Positions 8,324-16,751 of a stretch of 64,000 bases of DNA are shown here, one piece after another. Each line of letters begins with the position of its first letter. Within the stretch, counting starts at the first letter, position 1. A program made the translations under genes and the position numbers. The notes beneath the pieces were generated by a model that saw nothing but the letters and a program-made list of their open reading frames with translations, was not told the origin of the DNA and ran no database searches. Source of the DNA: Chitinophagaceae bacterium (GTDB lineage Bacteria; Bacteroidota; Bacteroidia; Chitinophagales; Chitinophagaceae); NCBI GenBank assembly GCA_003168265.1, contig PMSV01000024.1, positions 310,001-374,000 of the forward strand. Direction: 5' to 3'.

Positions 8324-9294
8324 GAAAATTTTACTGCAAAAATACTTCCGGCCGGTGAATTATCAGTGACGGTGATGCGGGCTCCATGGTCTGCGGCAAT
8401 CTTATTGCACAGATAGAGTCCAAGTCCAGTGCCGGGAGCAACCCGGGTGGACTCATTGCCAACCCGGTAAAACCGCTCGAATATTTTTTTCTTTTCTTCT
8501 GTCGGGATTCCATAACCCTCATCCAGAATACGGAACAGGACCCCATCCCTTTCTCTTTCAAGTTCCAGACGGATCAAGGAATTCTTTTGCGAATATTTGA
8601 CCGAATTTTCCACGAGATTGCTGATCAGCACACGCAATAAAACAGAATCACCCCTTATGCCGATATCCGGCTGCACGGATGCCTCCCATTTTCTATCAGG
8701 GAAGCGATGCCGGTATTCTTCTGCCATTTGGATGATCGTATCCGAAAATGGAAATTCTTCTTTGGCTGGAATATAGTTCCCTCCCTCTAGCTGGGAGGAT
8801 ATCAGGATATTGCTCGAAAGATTATTGAGGCGGTTGATCTCCTGAAGGGCGGAGACGAGCATTCTGTTACGCTTCTCCTCGTCCAGGCTATACCTCTGTA
8901 AAGTTTCCAGGTTAAGTTTGGCCACAGCAATGGGTGTCTTTAGCTCATGTGTGACGGCCATCATGAAATTTTGCTGTTGCTGCTGTACCCTGAATTGTCT
9001 CCTGACGACCCGGTACACGAAAACAGCTCCGACAAGGATCAATAAAAGAAAAGTGCTGCCTTCTGAGATATATTGGACCGTTCTCCTTTGCGCTTCCTTT
9101 TGAACGAGATGGTATAGCGTCGAAAAATCAGCATTTTCCGGATGGAGCTGGATCAGCCGCAGTTTCATCATCTGCATGTTCAGTCTTTGAAGCGAGATAA
9201 ACCACCAAATCAGAGCCGCTACCATATAGAAAAGCAGGAACCAGTAAACGGTAGTGGCCAGCTTCAGGGTTTTTCGCTGGAAGATCTCAGCCAT
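8320..9294 (-). CDS. Sensor histidine kinase
   Basis: A membrane histidine kinase of 324 residues with two membrane helices (about 14-33 and 80-96) enclosing a short periplasmic loop of roughly 45 residues, so it lacks a large sensor domain. The HisKA domain has the phosphorylated His116 in AVTHELKTPIAV. The ATPase domain has the N box (LISNLVENSVKYS), DEGYGIP, and GTGLGLYLCNKI. It is the first gene of a two-gene operon with the downstream OmpR-type regulator. The tiny loop suggests the signal is sensed in or at the membrane, or through a partner protein. Confidence 0.92.
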   Translation of the reverse strand: MAEIFQRKTLKLATTVYWFLLFYMVAALIWWFISLQRLNMQMMKLRLIQLHPENADFSTLYHLVQKEAQRRTVQYISEGSTFLLLILVGAVFVYRVVRRQFRVQQQQQNFMMAVTHELKTPIAVAKLNLETLQRYSLDEEKRNRMLVSALQEINRLNNLSSNILISSQLEGGNYIPAKEEFPFSDTIIQMAEEYRHRFPDRKWEASVQPDIGIRGDSVLLRVLISNLVENSVKYSQKNSLIRLELERERDGVLFRILDEGYGIPTEEKKKIFERFYRVGNESTRVAPGTGLGLYLCNKIAADHGARITVTDNSPAGSIFAVKFS

Positions 9295-9365
9295 CGGCTT
9301 GGTTTATTATTTGCATTATTTAGAAGGCCGGATGCATTCATTCATCCGCAGTCTGCGGCCCAATA

Positions 9366-9839
9366 TTACATTTCCTTTTCAACCCTGACTCCCACATTTA
9401 GAACATGCCGGAGGGGATCTTCACGCATGACCTGCTGGAGGCTGAAAATATAATCACCAGGCCGGTTGAATTTGGTTTGAGATTGGATCAGGATGCGGCT
9501 TTCATAAATATCATCCATGGCAACACCCAGCCATCCGTTTTGATTTGTCGCCAGGGAAAGGTCATATCGCTGGCTATGGCTGCCGGGATCTCCCGGTTGT
9601 TGCACTGTAGCCCGGACCCAGATATTATTGAAATTGTAAGCGTCAGTATGCCTGATGACAATATAAATATTGTAGCGTGCGCTGGTATCCCGGATGGAAA
9701 AAACGATCTGTGGCCGGAAACCGCTTTCCCACTGCTGGTGAGGCAAGGCAACGTCTTTTTCAAAAACGTCCAGGGAGGGCATGCAGGAAGGAAGGAGGAG
9801 GATAAAAAAACAAATAACGGGGAGCCAATATCTTTTCAA
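9366..9839 (-). CDS. gldH: Gliding motility lipoprotein GldH
   Basis: A 157-residue lipoprotein with signal peptide and lipobox LLPSC (Cys19). The mature part resembles GldH: FEKDVALPHQQW near the start, YNIYIVIRHTDAYNFNNIWV in the middle, and a C-terminal half ending FSLQQVMREDPLRHVLNVGV. GldH is needed for gliding and type IX secretion-linked motility in Flavobacterium and is conserved across Bacteroidota, including non-gliding species. It sits just after yicC on the same strand. The call is by pattern recognition and is moderately strong. Confidence 0.8.
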   Translation of the reverse strand: MKRYWLPVICFFILLLPSCMPSLDVFEKDVALPHQQWESGFRPQIVFSIRDTSARYNIYIVIRHTDAYNFNNIWVRATVQQPGDPGSHSQRYDLSLATNQNGWLGVAMDDIYESRILIQSQTKFNRPGDYIFSLQQVMREDPLRHVLNVGVRVEKEM

Positions 9840-9906
9840 TGCGTTTTTTTTACAAAAGTAAATAATTGGATATTGAGAACTGCCGTTTTCTTAACCGGGG
9901 AATGAG

Positions 9907-10782
9907 TCAAAGCACATTCAGGATTTGTTCCTTTGCTTTTTCCAGTTCATCTTTCATGAGGACCACGACTTTTTGTATGGTGCTGTCATAGGCCTTGGAT
10001 CCCGTGGTATTGATTTCTCTTCCGATTTCCTGCAATATGAAAGAAAGTTTCTTGCCCTTGCTATCATCGCCTTCCTGCAAAACGCTCTTGAAATAATCGC
10101 AATGATTCTTCAAACGGACTTGTTCTTCGCTTATATCGATCTTCTCAATATAATAGATGATCTCCTGCTCCAGCCTGTTTTCATCGTAGTTCTCCTTACC
10201 GACGGACTCTTCCAGCATTTTTCTGAGACCTTCTTTTATTTTTTGCTGGCGCAGCGGCTCCAGCCGGATTACTTCTATTTGTTGCCTGAGAATATTATCG
10301 ATACGAAGCAATAAGTCCTGTTCGAGCGATTTTCCTTCATCCAGCCTGTGCAGATTGAGGTCATCGATGGCCGATTGAATGACCTTCTCGAACTCCTGCC
10401 ATTCTTCGTCCGATAGGGTATCGCTGGTCGGAGTGATCACTTCGGGCAATTTGACCAGCGTACTCAGGATATTTGAAGGATCGATATTCAACTCCGAAGA
10501 AAGCTCGGCCAGAGCCTGATAATAGGCTTTGGCAAGATCGGTGTTGATGGTAACCGGTTTGGCATTACCAGTCTGTTTCAGGCTAATGGTGCAATCCAGT
10601 GTGCCCCTGCCCAGCTTTTCGGAAATGAGTTTTCGGATCTGAAATTCAAATGGCTTGAGAAAACCGGGCAACTTCAACTGCAATTCAAATTGCTTTCCGT
10701 TCAGTGATTTGATGTCCACCAGGAAAGTTTTTCCTCCCACTGTCTGTTCTGCCCTTCCGAAGCCGGTCATGGATTTCAGCAT
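9907..10782 (-). CDS. yicC: YicC/YloC-family endoribonuclease
   Basis: The YicC family is implicated in RNA decay, and members have endoribonuclease activity. I start it at 10782 (MLKSMTGFGRAEQ), which restores the family's invariant N-terminus; the longer reading adds 20 unrelated residues. The protein of 291 residues has the DIKSLNGKQFELQLKLP motif and ends with the conserved NTTGSKAYDSTIQKVVVLMK and a helix (DELEKAKEQILNVL) typical of the family. It is likely co-transcribed with the downstream gldH, 67 bp away. Confidence 0.92.
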   Translation of the reverse strand: MLKSMTGFGRAEQTVGGKTFLVDIKSLNGKQFELQLKLPGFLKPFEFQIRKLISEKLGRGTLDCTISLKQTGNAKPVTINTDLAKAYYQALAELSSELNIDPSNILSTLVKLPEVITPTSDTLSDEEWQEFEKVIQSAIDDLNLHRLDEGKSLEQDLLLRIDNILRQQIEVIRLEPLRQQKIKEGLRKMLEESVGKENYDENRLEQEIIYYIEKIDISEEQVRLKNHCDYFKSVLQEGDDSKGKKLSFILQEIGREINTTGSKAYDSTIQKVVVLMKDELEKAKEQILNVL

Positions 10783-10887
10783 TCTTGATATTTTACGGGA
10801 AAGATAAGGAAATAGTACTGAGTAAAATCCCGGGATCCACATATACTGCCACAGCCAATGTTAAATCTGATCAGGATTGTCTGACCT

Positions 10888-11523
10888 TTATTTTGAAAGG
10901 CTTCTCCCATCAGGCATGCTGCTGAAAAGAAGCCGGTATATTTTATCCGCATCAAGTTCCAGCATATCTCCGGGTTGGAGTCCTTCGGCATTCAATCCGC
11001 TGATCCTGTAGCGGATCAGTCGAAGCGTCGGAAAACCGGCAGCCGCACACATTTTTCTGACCTGCCTGTTTTTACCTTCTTCAAGGATCAATTTGATCCA
11101 GCTTGTCGGGATTTGCTTTCTGAAACGGATTGGTGGATTTCTCTCGGCCACCGGAGGCAATTGATTAAAAAGGATGGCCTGGCATTTTTTTGTTTTATAA
11201 TTTTTTCCATCGACCTGGATCTCCAAACCGTTCTCCAGTTTTTTCAGGGCAGCATCATCGATCGCGCCTTCCACCTGCACCCAGTATTCCCGTTTATGGG
11301 AAAATGCCGGATGCAGCAACCGGTAATTGATATTTTTATCATTGCTGAGGATCAGGAGCCCTTCACTTTCGTAGTCGAGCCTACCCACTGAATAGACGTC
11401 ATTTCGAACATCAAAAAAATCTTTCAGGCATTTCTTATCGGGGACCGAAGTGAATTGGCAGAGTGCCTGATAAGGTTTATACACGATGAAATACTGATGA
11501 ACAGGGCGTTTTAACCTTTCCAA
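10888..11523 (-). CDS. 23S/16S rRNA pseudouridine synthase, RsuA/RluE-like
   Basis: A pseudouridine synthase of the RsuA/RluB/RluE/RluF family with no N-terminal S4 domain, as in RluE. The catalytic aspartate is Asp50 in VGRLDYESEGLLIL. KRPVHQYFIVYKP opens the domain, KREYWVQVEG is typical of the family, and KLILEEGKNRQVRKMCAAAG is the conserved C-terminal segment. The 211-residue length suits RluE (U2457 of 23S rRNA in E. coli), but the target site here cannot be told. An unusual intrinsic terminator with a short Trp-rich reading frame lies directly upstream. Confidence 0.88.
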   Translation of the reverse strand: MERLKRPVHQYFIVYKPYQALCQFTSVPDKKCLKDFFDVRNDVYSVGRLDYESEGLLILSNDKNINYRLLHPAFSHKREYWVQVEGAIDDAALKKLENGLEIQVDGKNYKTKKCQAILFNQLPPVAERNPPIRFRKQIPTSWIKLILEEGKNRQVRKMCAAAGFPTLRLIRYRISGLNAEGLQPGDMLELDADKIYRLLFSSMPDGRSLSK

Positions 11524-11559
11524 TGGTTTGATTTTTTTTTATTGCGATGGGTGAAAAAT

Positions 11560-11638
11560 AAAAAATCCCGCAAAGAAGCGAGACTTTTTAATATATGGAT
11601 GGGTTAGTAAGTACCAGGAAAATAAATTCCCACCACAA
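11560..11638 (-). promoter_or_regulatory. Possible attenuator: short Trp-Trp reading frame plus intrinsic terminator ahead of the rluE-like gene
   Basis: On the minus strand AAAAAGTCTCGC (from 11589) and GCGGGATTTTTT (to 11560) pair around a TTCTTT loop into a 12-bp hairpin (two G-U pairs) followed by a T run, a convincing intrinsic terminator. Just before it, a TTG-started frame of 16 codons (11638 to 11588) encodes two adjacent Trp residues and stops inside the 5' arm of the terminator. A second hairpin (GGTGGG with CCCATCC) lies within that frame. Only the terminator is well supported. The peptide and the attenuation role are inference. Confidence 0.4.
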
Positions 11639-12001
11639 TATTAAAAATAATTTTCCCTATCTAAAAAAATATTTTCACAAAAATTGTTCACATTTTAATT
11701 CCTATTGTGGAAAATCCAAACACAAACAGGCATTTACTCCCAGGTTGTAAAATGCCTTTCAGAGATTTATCATCAATGCGCATTATGCATTGCTATGATG
11801 AAACATGCATGAATAGAGGTCTTCAGGGAATTTAATTTTATACAGGCGATGAATCCGATGGAATACCGACCCAATTCAATCAAAAATCAGCAAACTTTAC
11901 GGGCCTTTAAAAACCAACTCTTTGCCGAAAACCGGAAATCAACCGAAACTTTTCCAAACGGTGATTGCCGGCTCCTCCGGAATTCCGGTTCATTAGTTCC
12001 G

Positions 12002-12009
12002 TAGGTTTG
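12002..12009 (+). promoter_or_regulatory. -7 promoter element for the lpxD-like gene
   Basis: TAGGTTTG matches TAnnTTTG. Transcription from here would give a leader of about 95 nt that contains the whole conserved leader element. No clear -33 box. Confidence 0.4.
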
Positions 12010-12029
12010 TAGAAATTTGTGTTATGGAG

Positions 12030-12110
12030 CCTGGCATGCTCATTTTCCCTTAACAGGATAATTTATCTGCGAGGTTCCACCTGCGTACAGAATAAACTAA
12101 AAATATACAG
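12030..12110 (+). promoter_or_regulatory. Conserved leader element, copy 2 (upstream of the lpxD-like gene)
   Basis: Contains GCGAGGTTCCACCTGCG and ends ACTAAAAATATACAG directly before ATG, matching copies at 4734, 14135 and 32497. It is the most divergent copy: the outer arms are ATGC and GCGT rather than TTTGCC and GGCAAA. It is the only copy on the plus strand. Confidence 0.5.
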
Positions 12111-13076
12111 ATGAAATTTCCCTCTCCCGTGCCTCTTCCATGGTTATCCGATTTGATCGAAGCCAGGCTGGTGGGCGATAAACAAAATATGGCCACAGGT
12201 ATCAATGAGATACATCGCGTAGAGCAGGGTGATCTGGTTTTCGTTGATCATCCCAAGTATTATCGCAAATGCCTCGATTCAGAGGCTAGCTTCATCATCA
12301 TTAACCAGGAAGTGGAATGTCCGGAGGGAAAGGCTTTGTTGATCTGTAAAAACCCATTCGAAGCCTATCTGAAGATCGTGAGGCATTTCAGGCCCTTCGA
12401 GCCGGCAAAAAGCATGATCAGTGCAACGGCACAGATCGGAGAAGGAACCTATATTTATCCGGGAGCCTTTATCGGCCACCACGTAAGTATTGGCAAAAAC
12501 TGCCTTATACATCCCAATGTATCCATTCTAGATCATTGTGTGATCGGGAACCATGTCACTATTCAGGCAGGAACCGTAATAGGTTCCGATGCTTTCTATT
12601 ATAACACAAAAAAAGACCGCCCTGTCTGGTATAAGAAAATGGAAAGCTGCGGTCTCGTGGTGGTCGAAGACTATGTTGAGATTGGCGCCAATTGTACCAT
12701 CGACCGAGGAGTCAGCAATAAGACGTTTATCGGAAGCGGAACCAAATTGGATAACCTGGTTCATATCGGTCATGACACAATGATCGGCAAGAATTGTCTG
12801 CTTGCAGGACAGGTGGGAATTGCAGGGGCTGCCGAGATCGGTGATGGGGTGATATTGTGGGGTCAGGTAGGAGTGAGCAAAACGCTTCGGATCGGAGACA
12901 ATGCGGTCCTTTATGCGCAAAGCGGCGTGCATGCTTCGCTGGAAGGAAATCAGACCTATTTCGGGTCTCCTGCAGAGCCGGCAAAAGAAAAAATGAAGGA
13001 ATTGGTCTGGGTGAAAAGAATTCCGGAAATCTGGAAAAAGATCACTCAAAAGGAAGGGCCTCATTCCGGTTCATAA
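12111..13076 (+). CDS. LpxD-like UDP-3-O-acylglucosamine N-acyltransferase
   Basis: An acyltransferase of the LpxD family, third step of lipid A synthesis, or a close paralogue. An N-terminal domain of about 100 residues precedes a left-handed beta-helix of hexapeptide repeats (about 105-290) with IGEGTYIYPGAFIG, IGKNCLIHPNVSIL and similar turns. The catalytic histidine is expected in NLVHIGHDTMIG (His221, with His218 nearby). IDRGVSNKTFIGSGTKLDN is highly typical of LpxD. The 321-residue length is slightly short. Bacteroidota often have two LpxD-like genes, and this short form may be the second one. Its 3' end overlaps the convergent gene by 16 bp. Confidence 0.82.
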   Translation: MKFPSPVPLPWLSDLIEARLVGDKQNMATGINEIHRVEQGDLVFVDHPKYYRKCLDSEASFIIINQEVECPEGKALLICKNPFEAYLKIVRHFRPFEPAKSMISATAQIGEGTYIYPGAFIGHHVSIGKNCLIHPNVSILDHCVIGNHVTIQAGTVIGSDAFYYNTKKDRPVWYKKMESCGLVVVEDYVEIGANCTIDRGVSNKTFIGSGTKLDNLVHIGHDTMIGKNCLLAGQVGIAGAAEIGDGVILWGQVGVSKTLRIGDNAVLYAQSGVHASLEGNQTYFGSPAEPAKEKMKELVWVKRIPEIWKKITQKEGPHSGS

Positions 13077-14134
13077 TCATAGGGCAGCAGTTCCGCCAAT
13101 TTTTTCCAGGCCCAATATCCAAGGTTCGTCACTTCTGATTGTTCATAGAAATATCCGTTTTCTTCAATGATGAAACCGTCCTGGATATCCAGCGCCGAGA
13201 TCTGTTTCTCGGTCGTCATCGGAAATTTGTTCTGTTCCAGGTATTTTCTGTCGGGAACATGTTCGCTGTAATTGACACGTAATTTCCCTTTTATATTAAT
13301 GACCACGTCCCCGCTGTCTATGGAATAAAATTTATTGTCATAGGGGTCCTTCAAGGAGGTGGGTTGGTTTGCGCTGTCCAGCAATTCCAGGGAAAAGCCC
13401 TCTTGTTGAAGGGTGCTGTCAAAATAGCAACGCATGAAATGGAGTCTTGAACCGATATAGGTATTGAAACGATTTTTCTTCCAGTTCTCTTCCTCTGCGA
13501 CAGTCCCCTTCATTTCTTCGAAAAGGGGAAAGCCGGTATAACTGCTGATATTTGTGTTATAGTCATAGACAAAGGAATCCAACTGGTATTTGATTTTGTA
13601 TCCGAGCGCCTGATTGACAACGACAAGGTCCCCGGCCGCCTTTACCCTTAATTTGTTTCTTTTTTTATAGAAATAAAATTTAAGCGCTTCTTTGTTTTGC
13701 AATTGACAAAGGGCTGCATTTGGAGTAGTTCCGATGAAATGATCCAAAAAAAAGCTCCCGTATTTCTCCCAACCGTCCGTTACTTCCAGGCTGCCTGTCA
13801 CCACAACTTCATTCAGGCTCTTGTCCTTTTCTTTCAATTCGATGCCGATGCTATCATTGCCAGGACCCCCGTTGCTGATCCTCGAGGTCCTGGTTTCATA
13901 ACCCGTATAGGAGATTACCAGGTCATAACCTCCGTTTGTAAGGCGAAGGAAAAATTTTCCATCATTGTTGGTGATGGTGCCGATTGTGGTGTTTTCACAA
14001 AATACGGAAGCGCCCGGCAGCGGTAATTTTGTTTTCTCGTCCGTCACCACACCGGTAACAGTGAAAGTCTTTTCTTGGGAGCTGGCGAATGTGCCGGCCA
14101 ATACCAAAATGCAAAACAGGGAAATGGCTTTCAT
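13061..14134 (-). CDS. Secreted protein with CarboxypepD_reg-like (DUF4480-type) domain, unknown function
   Basis: From the ATG at 14134 the protein (357 residues) has a signal peptide (MKAISLFCILVLAGTFASSQ) and then a beta-sandwich domain of the carboxypeptidase regulatory type: FTVTGVVTDEKTKLPLPGAS, TNNDGKFFLRL and ISYTGYETR, the same fold that opens SusC-type receptors. It then reads LNEVVVTGSLE but no receptor barrel follows; about 230 residues of unknown fold complete it. It is probably periplasmic or on the outer membrane. The longer reading from 14209 runs through the conserved leader element (copy 3) and is unlikely. Function unknown. Confidence 0.8.
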   Translation of the reverse strand: MKAISLFCILVLAGTFASSQEKTFTVTGVVTDEKTKLPLPGASVFCENTTIGTITNNDGKFFLRLTNGGYDLVISYTGYETRTSRISNGGPGNDSIGIELKEKDKSLNEVVVTGSLEVTDGWEKYGSFFLDHFIGTTPNAALCQLQNKEALKFYFYKKRNKLRVKAAGDLVVVNQALGYKIKYQLDSFVYDYNTNISSYTGFPLFEEMKGTVAEEENWKKNRFNTYIGSRLHFMRCYFDSTLQQEGFSLELLDSANQPTSLKDPYDNKFYSIDSGDVVINIKGKLRVNYSEHVPDRKYLEQNKFPMTTEKQISALDIQDGFIIEENGYFYEQSEVTNLGYWAWKKLAELLPYDYEPE

Positions 14135-14210
14135 CTGAAAATATTTAGTTTTTTCTGTTTGCCGGATGGAACCTCGCCAATACCCTTGACTATGTATGGC
14201 AAAATGCACC
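14135..14210 (-). promoter_or_regulatory. Conserved leader element, copy 3 (upstream of the CarboxypepD_reg-like gene)
   Basis: On the minus strand it contains TTTTGCC, then GGCGAGGTTCCATCCGGCAA, then an A-rich run ending AAATATTTTCAG directly before ATG. TTTGCC and GGCAAA can pair and enclose the core. Nearly identical in layout to the rfbA copy. Confidence 0.55.
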
Positions 14211-14281
14211 TACTCGGATTCATATTGACTCTTGGGTAGGTTTCTAACGTGGAAAATAGTTGAAAATTATGGCTGTCTTTG

Positions 14282-15286
14282 CTATCCTGCCTTATTTAGC
14301 ATTTCTTTCATATAGGACTGGCATGCCTTGTAAACGGTGTTCTTAATGGGATTAAAACGATATCCAGGCAAGGCCTCCAGGATCTTCCCGTTATCGAAAA
14401 CTGTTTTGGAAAGGGCAATTCTAGCGCTTTCCCTCGTAATCAGAGGCGGGTGTTTGCTGAAAAGTGATTTCAGTTTTTCCACGCGCCAGGCGATGGCTGC
14501 CAGAAACGGGGTTGCTTCGAGATAGGGTGGTTTTTTGCCGAATGCTTCGGCAATTAGCCGGAACAGGTCTGAAAAACAAAGAGTCTCCCCCGATAAAATA
14601 AAGCGCTCTGAATGGATAGATGATTCCATTAAACGGACGATGATCGATGCTACATCTTCAACATCTACGAAGCCGTTTATTCCGTGGGTGTACCAGGGGT
14701 AACCTTCATAAACGCTTCTGAATATGGCGCTGCTCGATTGGTTCCAATCTCCGAATCCAAGGATGGTGGCCGGATTCACGATAACGGCATTCAGGCCTTC
14801 GGCGATGGCTCGCCAAACTTCCATTTCTGCCAAATGTTTGCTGATCCCATATTGGCTGTTTAAGGAATTGTCGATCCATTGACTCTTTTCATCTACCCTT
14901 TCTCCTTCTTTTCTCCTTCCCAGCGCTGCAACTGAACTCACATACACCATCCTGGGGATATTCCTTTCAATAGCAGTATTAACGACATTGGCGGTTCCTT
15001 CTACATTGGCCTGAAACATGGCCTTTCGCTCGGAATCAAGAAAACTGACCTTGGCGGCTGCGTGGATTACTGCATCAGCATCCCGCATCCCTTCTTCAAC
15101 CGAATAAGGATCCAGTATGTCACCATTCATCCATTCGACACGGCCGGCCACCCCTTCCGGCATAAATAAAGGAATCTTATTCGTTCTGCAGAGCGCTCTG
15201 ACCCGGTAATTCTTATCAAGAAGTTCTTTGATAAGATAAGTCCCTAAAAAGCCGGAACCTCCTGTTATGAAGATGAGATTCGACAA
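14282..15286 (-). CDS. NAD-dependent epimerase/dehydratase family protein (extended SDR)
   Basis: An extended short-chain dehydrogenase of 334 residues. The Rossmann motif is FITGGSGFLGTYLIKEL (residues 6-22), followed by HAAAKVSF, VYVSSVAALG and the catalytic YGISKHLAE (YxxxK). NPATILGFGD and the C-terminal substrate-binding region follow. This pattern is closest to dihydroflavonol-4-reductase-like or sterol-dehydrogenase-like proteins common in Bacteroidota. The substrate is unknown. It is read in the same direction as the next three upstream genes, 32 bp after the 3-hydroxyacyl-CoA dehydrogenase gene, so likely part of one transcript. Confidence 0.88.
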   Translation of the reverse strand: MSNLIFITGGSGFLGTYLIKELLDKNYRVRALCRTNKIPLFMPEGVAGRVEWMNGDILDPYSVEEGMRDADAVIHAAAKVSFLDSERKAMFQANVEGTANVVNTAIERNIPRMVYVSSVAALGRRKEGERVDEKSQWIDNSLNSQYGISKHLAEMEVWRAIAEGLNAVIVNPATILGFGDWNQSSSAIFRSVYEGYPWYTHGINGFVDVEDVASIIVRLMESSIHSERFILSGETLCFSDLFRLIAEAFGKKPPYLEATPFLAAIAWRVEKLKSLFSKHPPLITRESARIALSKTVFDNGKILEALPGYRFNPIKNTVYKACQSYMKEMLNKAG

Positions 15287-15318
15287 GTTTTTGAATAAAG
15301 GTAATCGTTATAGCCCGC

Positions 15319-16164
15319 TCAGGGATAAAGGTAATATCCCTTCCCGGTTTTCTTACCTAGTTCGTTATTCAAGGTCATTTCTTTCTGAAGACCTGAAGGC
15401 TCAAGGCGAGGTGGCCTGCCCATGGCTTCATAGACTGAGCAACTAACCGCATAATTAGTATCGTTTCCGATCAGGTCCATAAGTCGAAAGGGACCAAGGC
15501 GGAATCCGGCCGATTCCATTATCTGATCGATCGTCTCGAAGGAAACAGTACCAGTTTCTGCCAGGCGTAAGGCTTCAAGGTAATAAGACCGGGCAACCCG
15601 ATTGACGATGAAACCCGGAAGATCCCTGCATAGAACCGGTTTCTTGCCGAGTTGAAGCGCCAGTTGCCGGAATTTGATCGAAACTTCTTCACTGGTTTTG
15701 GGAGTCCTTATCAGTTCAACAAGCGGCATAACCGTTGCAGGATTGAAAAAATGCATTCCCATGAATCGCTCGGGATGGGGAATGGTCTCTGATAAGCTGG
15801 TGACTGAAAGAGAAGAAGTATTGGTGGCGAATAAACTTTCTTTCGTATTGACTTCTGCAAGGCGGATGAACAAACCCTTTTTGGCTGCTGCTTCCTCCAC
15901 AATGGCTTCGATGATAACCCCTGCGCCGCATTCTGAGATATCGGAACTGAATTGCAGCCTTTTCAAAATTTCCGCCCGCTCAGCTATATTGATTTTTTTT
16001 CTCTCCAGCAGCAGGGCTAATTCTTTATCAATGCGGACCTTACCCTTCTCCAGCCAATCGGGGTGCAGATCGTAAATCAAGGTGTCAAATCCGTTTTTCG
16101 CGCATAATAAGGCAATTCCTGCCCCCATGGTTCCTGCTCCGCAAACGCAGATCCTGTCTTTCAT
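15319..16164 (-). CDS. 3-hydroxyacyl-CoA (3-hydroxybutyryl-CoA) dehydrogenase
   Basis: An NAD-dependent dehydrogenase acting on 3-hydroxyacyl-CoA in fatty acid or butanoate metabolism. The N-terminal Rossmann motif is CVCGAGTMGAGIALLCAKNG. ATNTSSLSVTSL and MGMHFFNPATVMPLVELI carry the catalytic His and Glu. PGFIVNRVARSYYLEAL opens the C-terminal dimerisation domain, and the end is GKKTGKGYY. The 281-residue length is that of the short (PaaH/HbdA-like) form. It overlaps the stop codon of the glutathione peroxidase gene by 4 bp. Confidence 0.92.
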   Translation of the reverse strand: MKDRICVCGAGTMGAGIALLCAKNGFDTLIYDLHPDWLEKGKVRIDKELALLLERKKINIAERAEILKRLQFSSDISECGAGVIIEAIVEEAAAKKGLFIRLAEVNTKESLFATNTSSLSVTSLSETIPHPERFMGMHFFNPATVMPLVELIRTPKTSEEVSIKFRQLALQLGKKPVLCRDLPGFIVNRVARSYYLEALRLAETGTVSFETIDQIMESAGFRLGPFRLMDLIGNDTNYAVSCSVYEAMGRPPRLEPSGLQKEMTLNNELGKKTGKGYYLYP

Positions 16165-16751
16165 TTTTCTAAGGCTTTTTTAATTACGTTATCGGTGGGT
16201 GATATCCCAGGTTCAAAATAATTCCGGAGAATCCCGTTTTCATCAACCAGGTATTTGGAGAAATTCCAGGTCGGCGCCTGGTCATTCCAACCGTTTGTAC
16301 TCTTATTGCTTAACCATTTGAAAACCGGGTTCTGATCGGCTGTTTTGATCACCTGGCTCTTTTTTGCCAGCGGAAAACTCACGCCGAAATTGATCTTGCA
16401 GAATTCAGCAATGGATTCATCACTCCCCTTTTCCTGATGTCCGAAATCGTTGGCCGGGAAGCCGATAATAACCAGCCTGTCCTCGTAATTTTCATAAAGC
16501 TTTTGCAATGCATCATATTGGGGGGTGTATCCGCATTCGGAGGCTGTGTTTACGAGCATCACTTTTTTCCCGCGCAAGCTATCCATTTTCAGAATGGATC
16601 CATTGTTTAACCGGACCTCCAGATCATAAAAGGATTTGGGTGGTTTAACCTGTGCTTCGTTAGCCAGCATACTAACATTCTTCCGGAACAAGCGGGTTAT
16701 AAACATCAGAAAAGGATAGATGGCTTTTAGTATTTTATGTTTTCTGGTCAT
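16161..16751 (-). CDS. Glutathione peroxidase-family thiol peroxidase
   Basis: A thioredoxin-fold peroxidase of 196 residues with an N-terminal hydrophobic stretch (about residues 8-22) that may anchor it or serve as a signal. The peroxidatic cysteine is Cys73 in NTASECGYTPQY. The catalytic-tetrad partners are visible as Gln in FGHQEKG, Trp in APTWNFSKYLV and the following Asn. The second family motif reads GFPANDFG where thioredoxin-dependent members have a Cys in the PCNQF segment, so the usual resolving cysteine position is Ala. It is in a run of minus-strand genes with ALDH directly upstream (0-bp gap). Confidence 0.9.
   Translation of the reverse strand: MTRKHKILKAIYPFLMFITRLFRKNVSMLANEAQVKPPKSFYDLEVRLNNGSILKMDSLRGKKVMLVNTASECGYTPQYDALQKLYENYEDRLVIIGFPANDFGHQEKGSDESIAEFCKINFGVSFPLAKKSQVIKTADQNPVFKWLSNKSTNGWNDQAPTWNFSKYLVDENGILRNYFEPGISPTDNVIKKALEK

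Larger units (their letters stand above)
11524..12110. other. AT-rich intergenic stretch between the rluE-like gene and the lpxD-like gene
   Basis: No protein-coding gene was found. The stretch holds a minus-strand terminator with a short leader frame (11560-11638), a hairpin at 11728-11757 (AGGCATTTAC and GTAAAATGCCT arms), a small inverted repeat at 11774-11792 (CAATGC/GCATTG), a perfect 12-bp palindrome CCGGAATTCCGG at 11977-11988, a -7 element TAGGTTTG at 12002-12009 and the conserved leader before lpxD at about 12030-12110. The divergent promoters of the two flanking genes must lie here. Confidence 0.6.

Noticed and set aside
7616-9294. Two-component pair as the PhoR/PhoB of the phosphate regulon
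   Set aside because: It lies 37 kb or more from the pst genes, the kinase has a very small periplasmic loop and no PAS domain, and nothing links it to phosphate.
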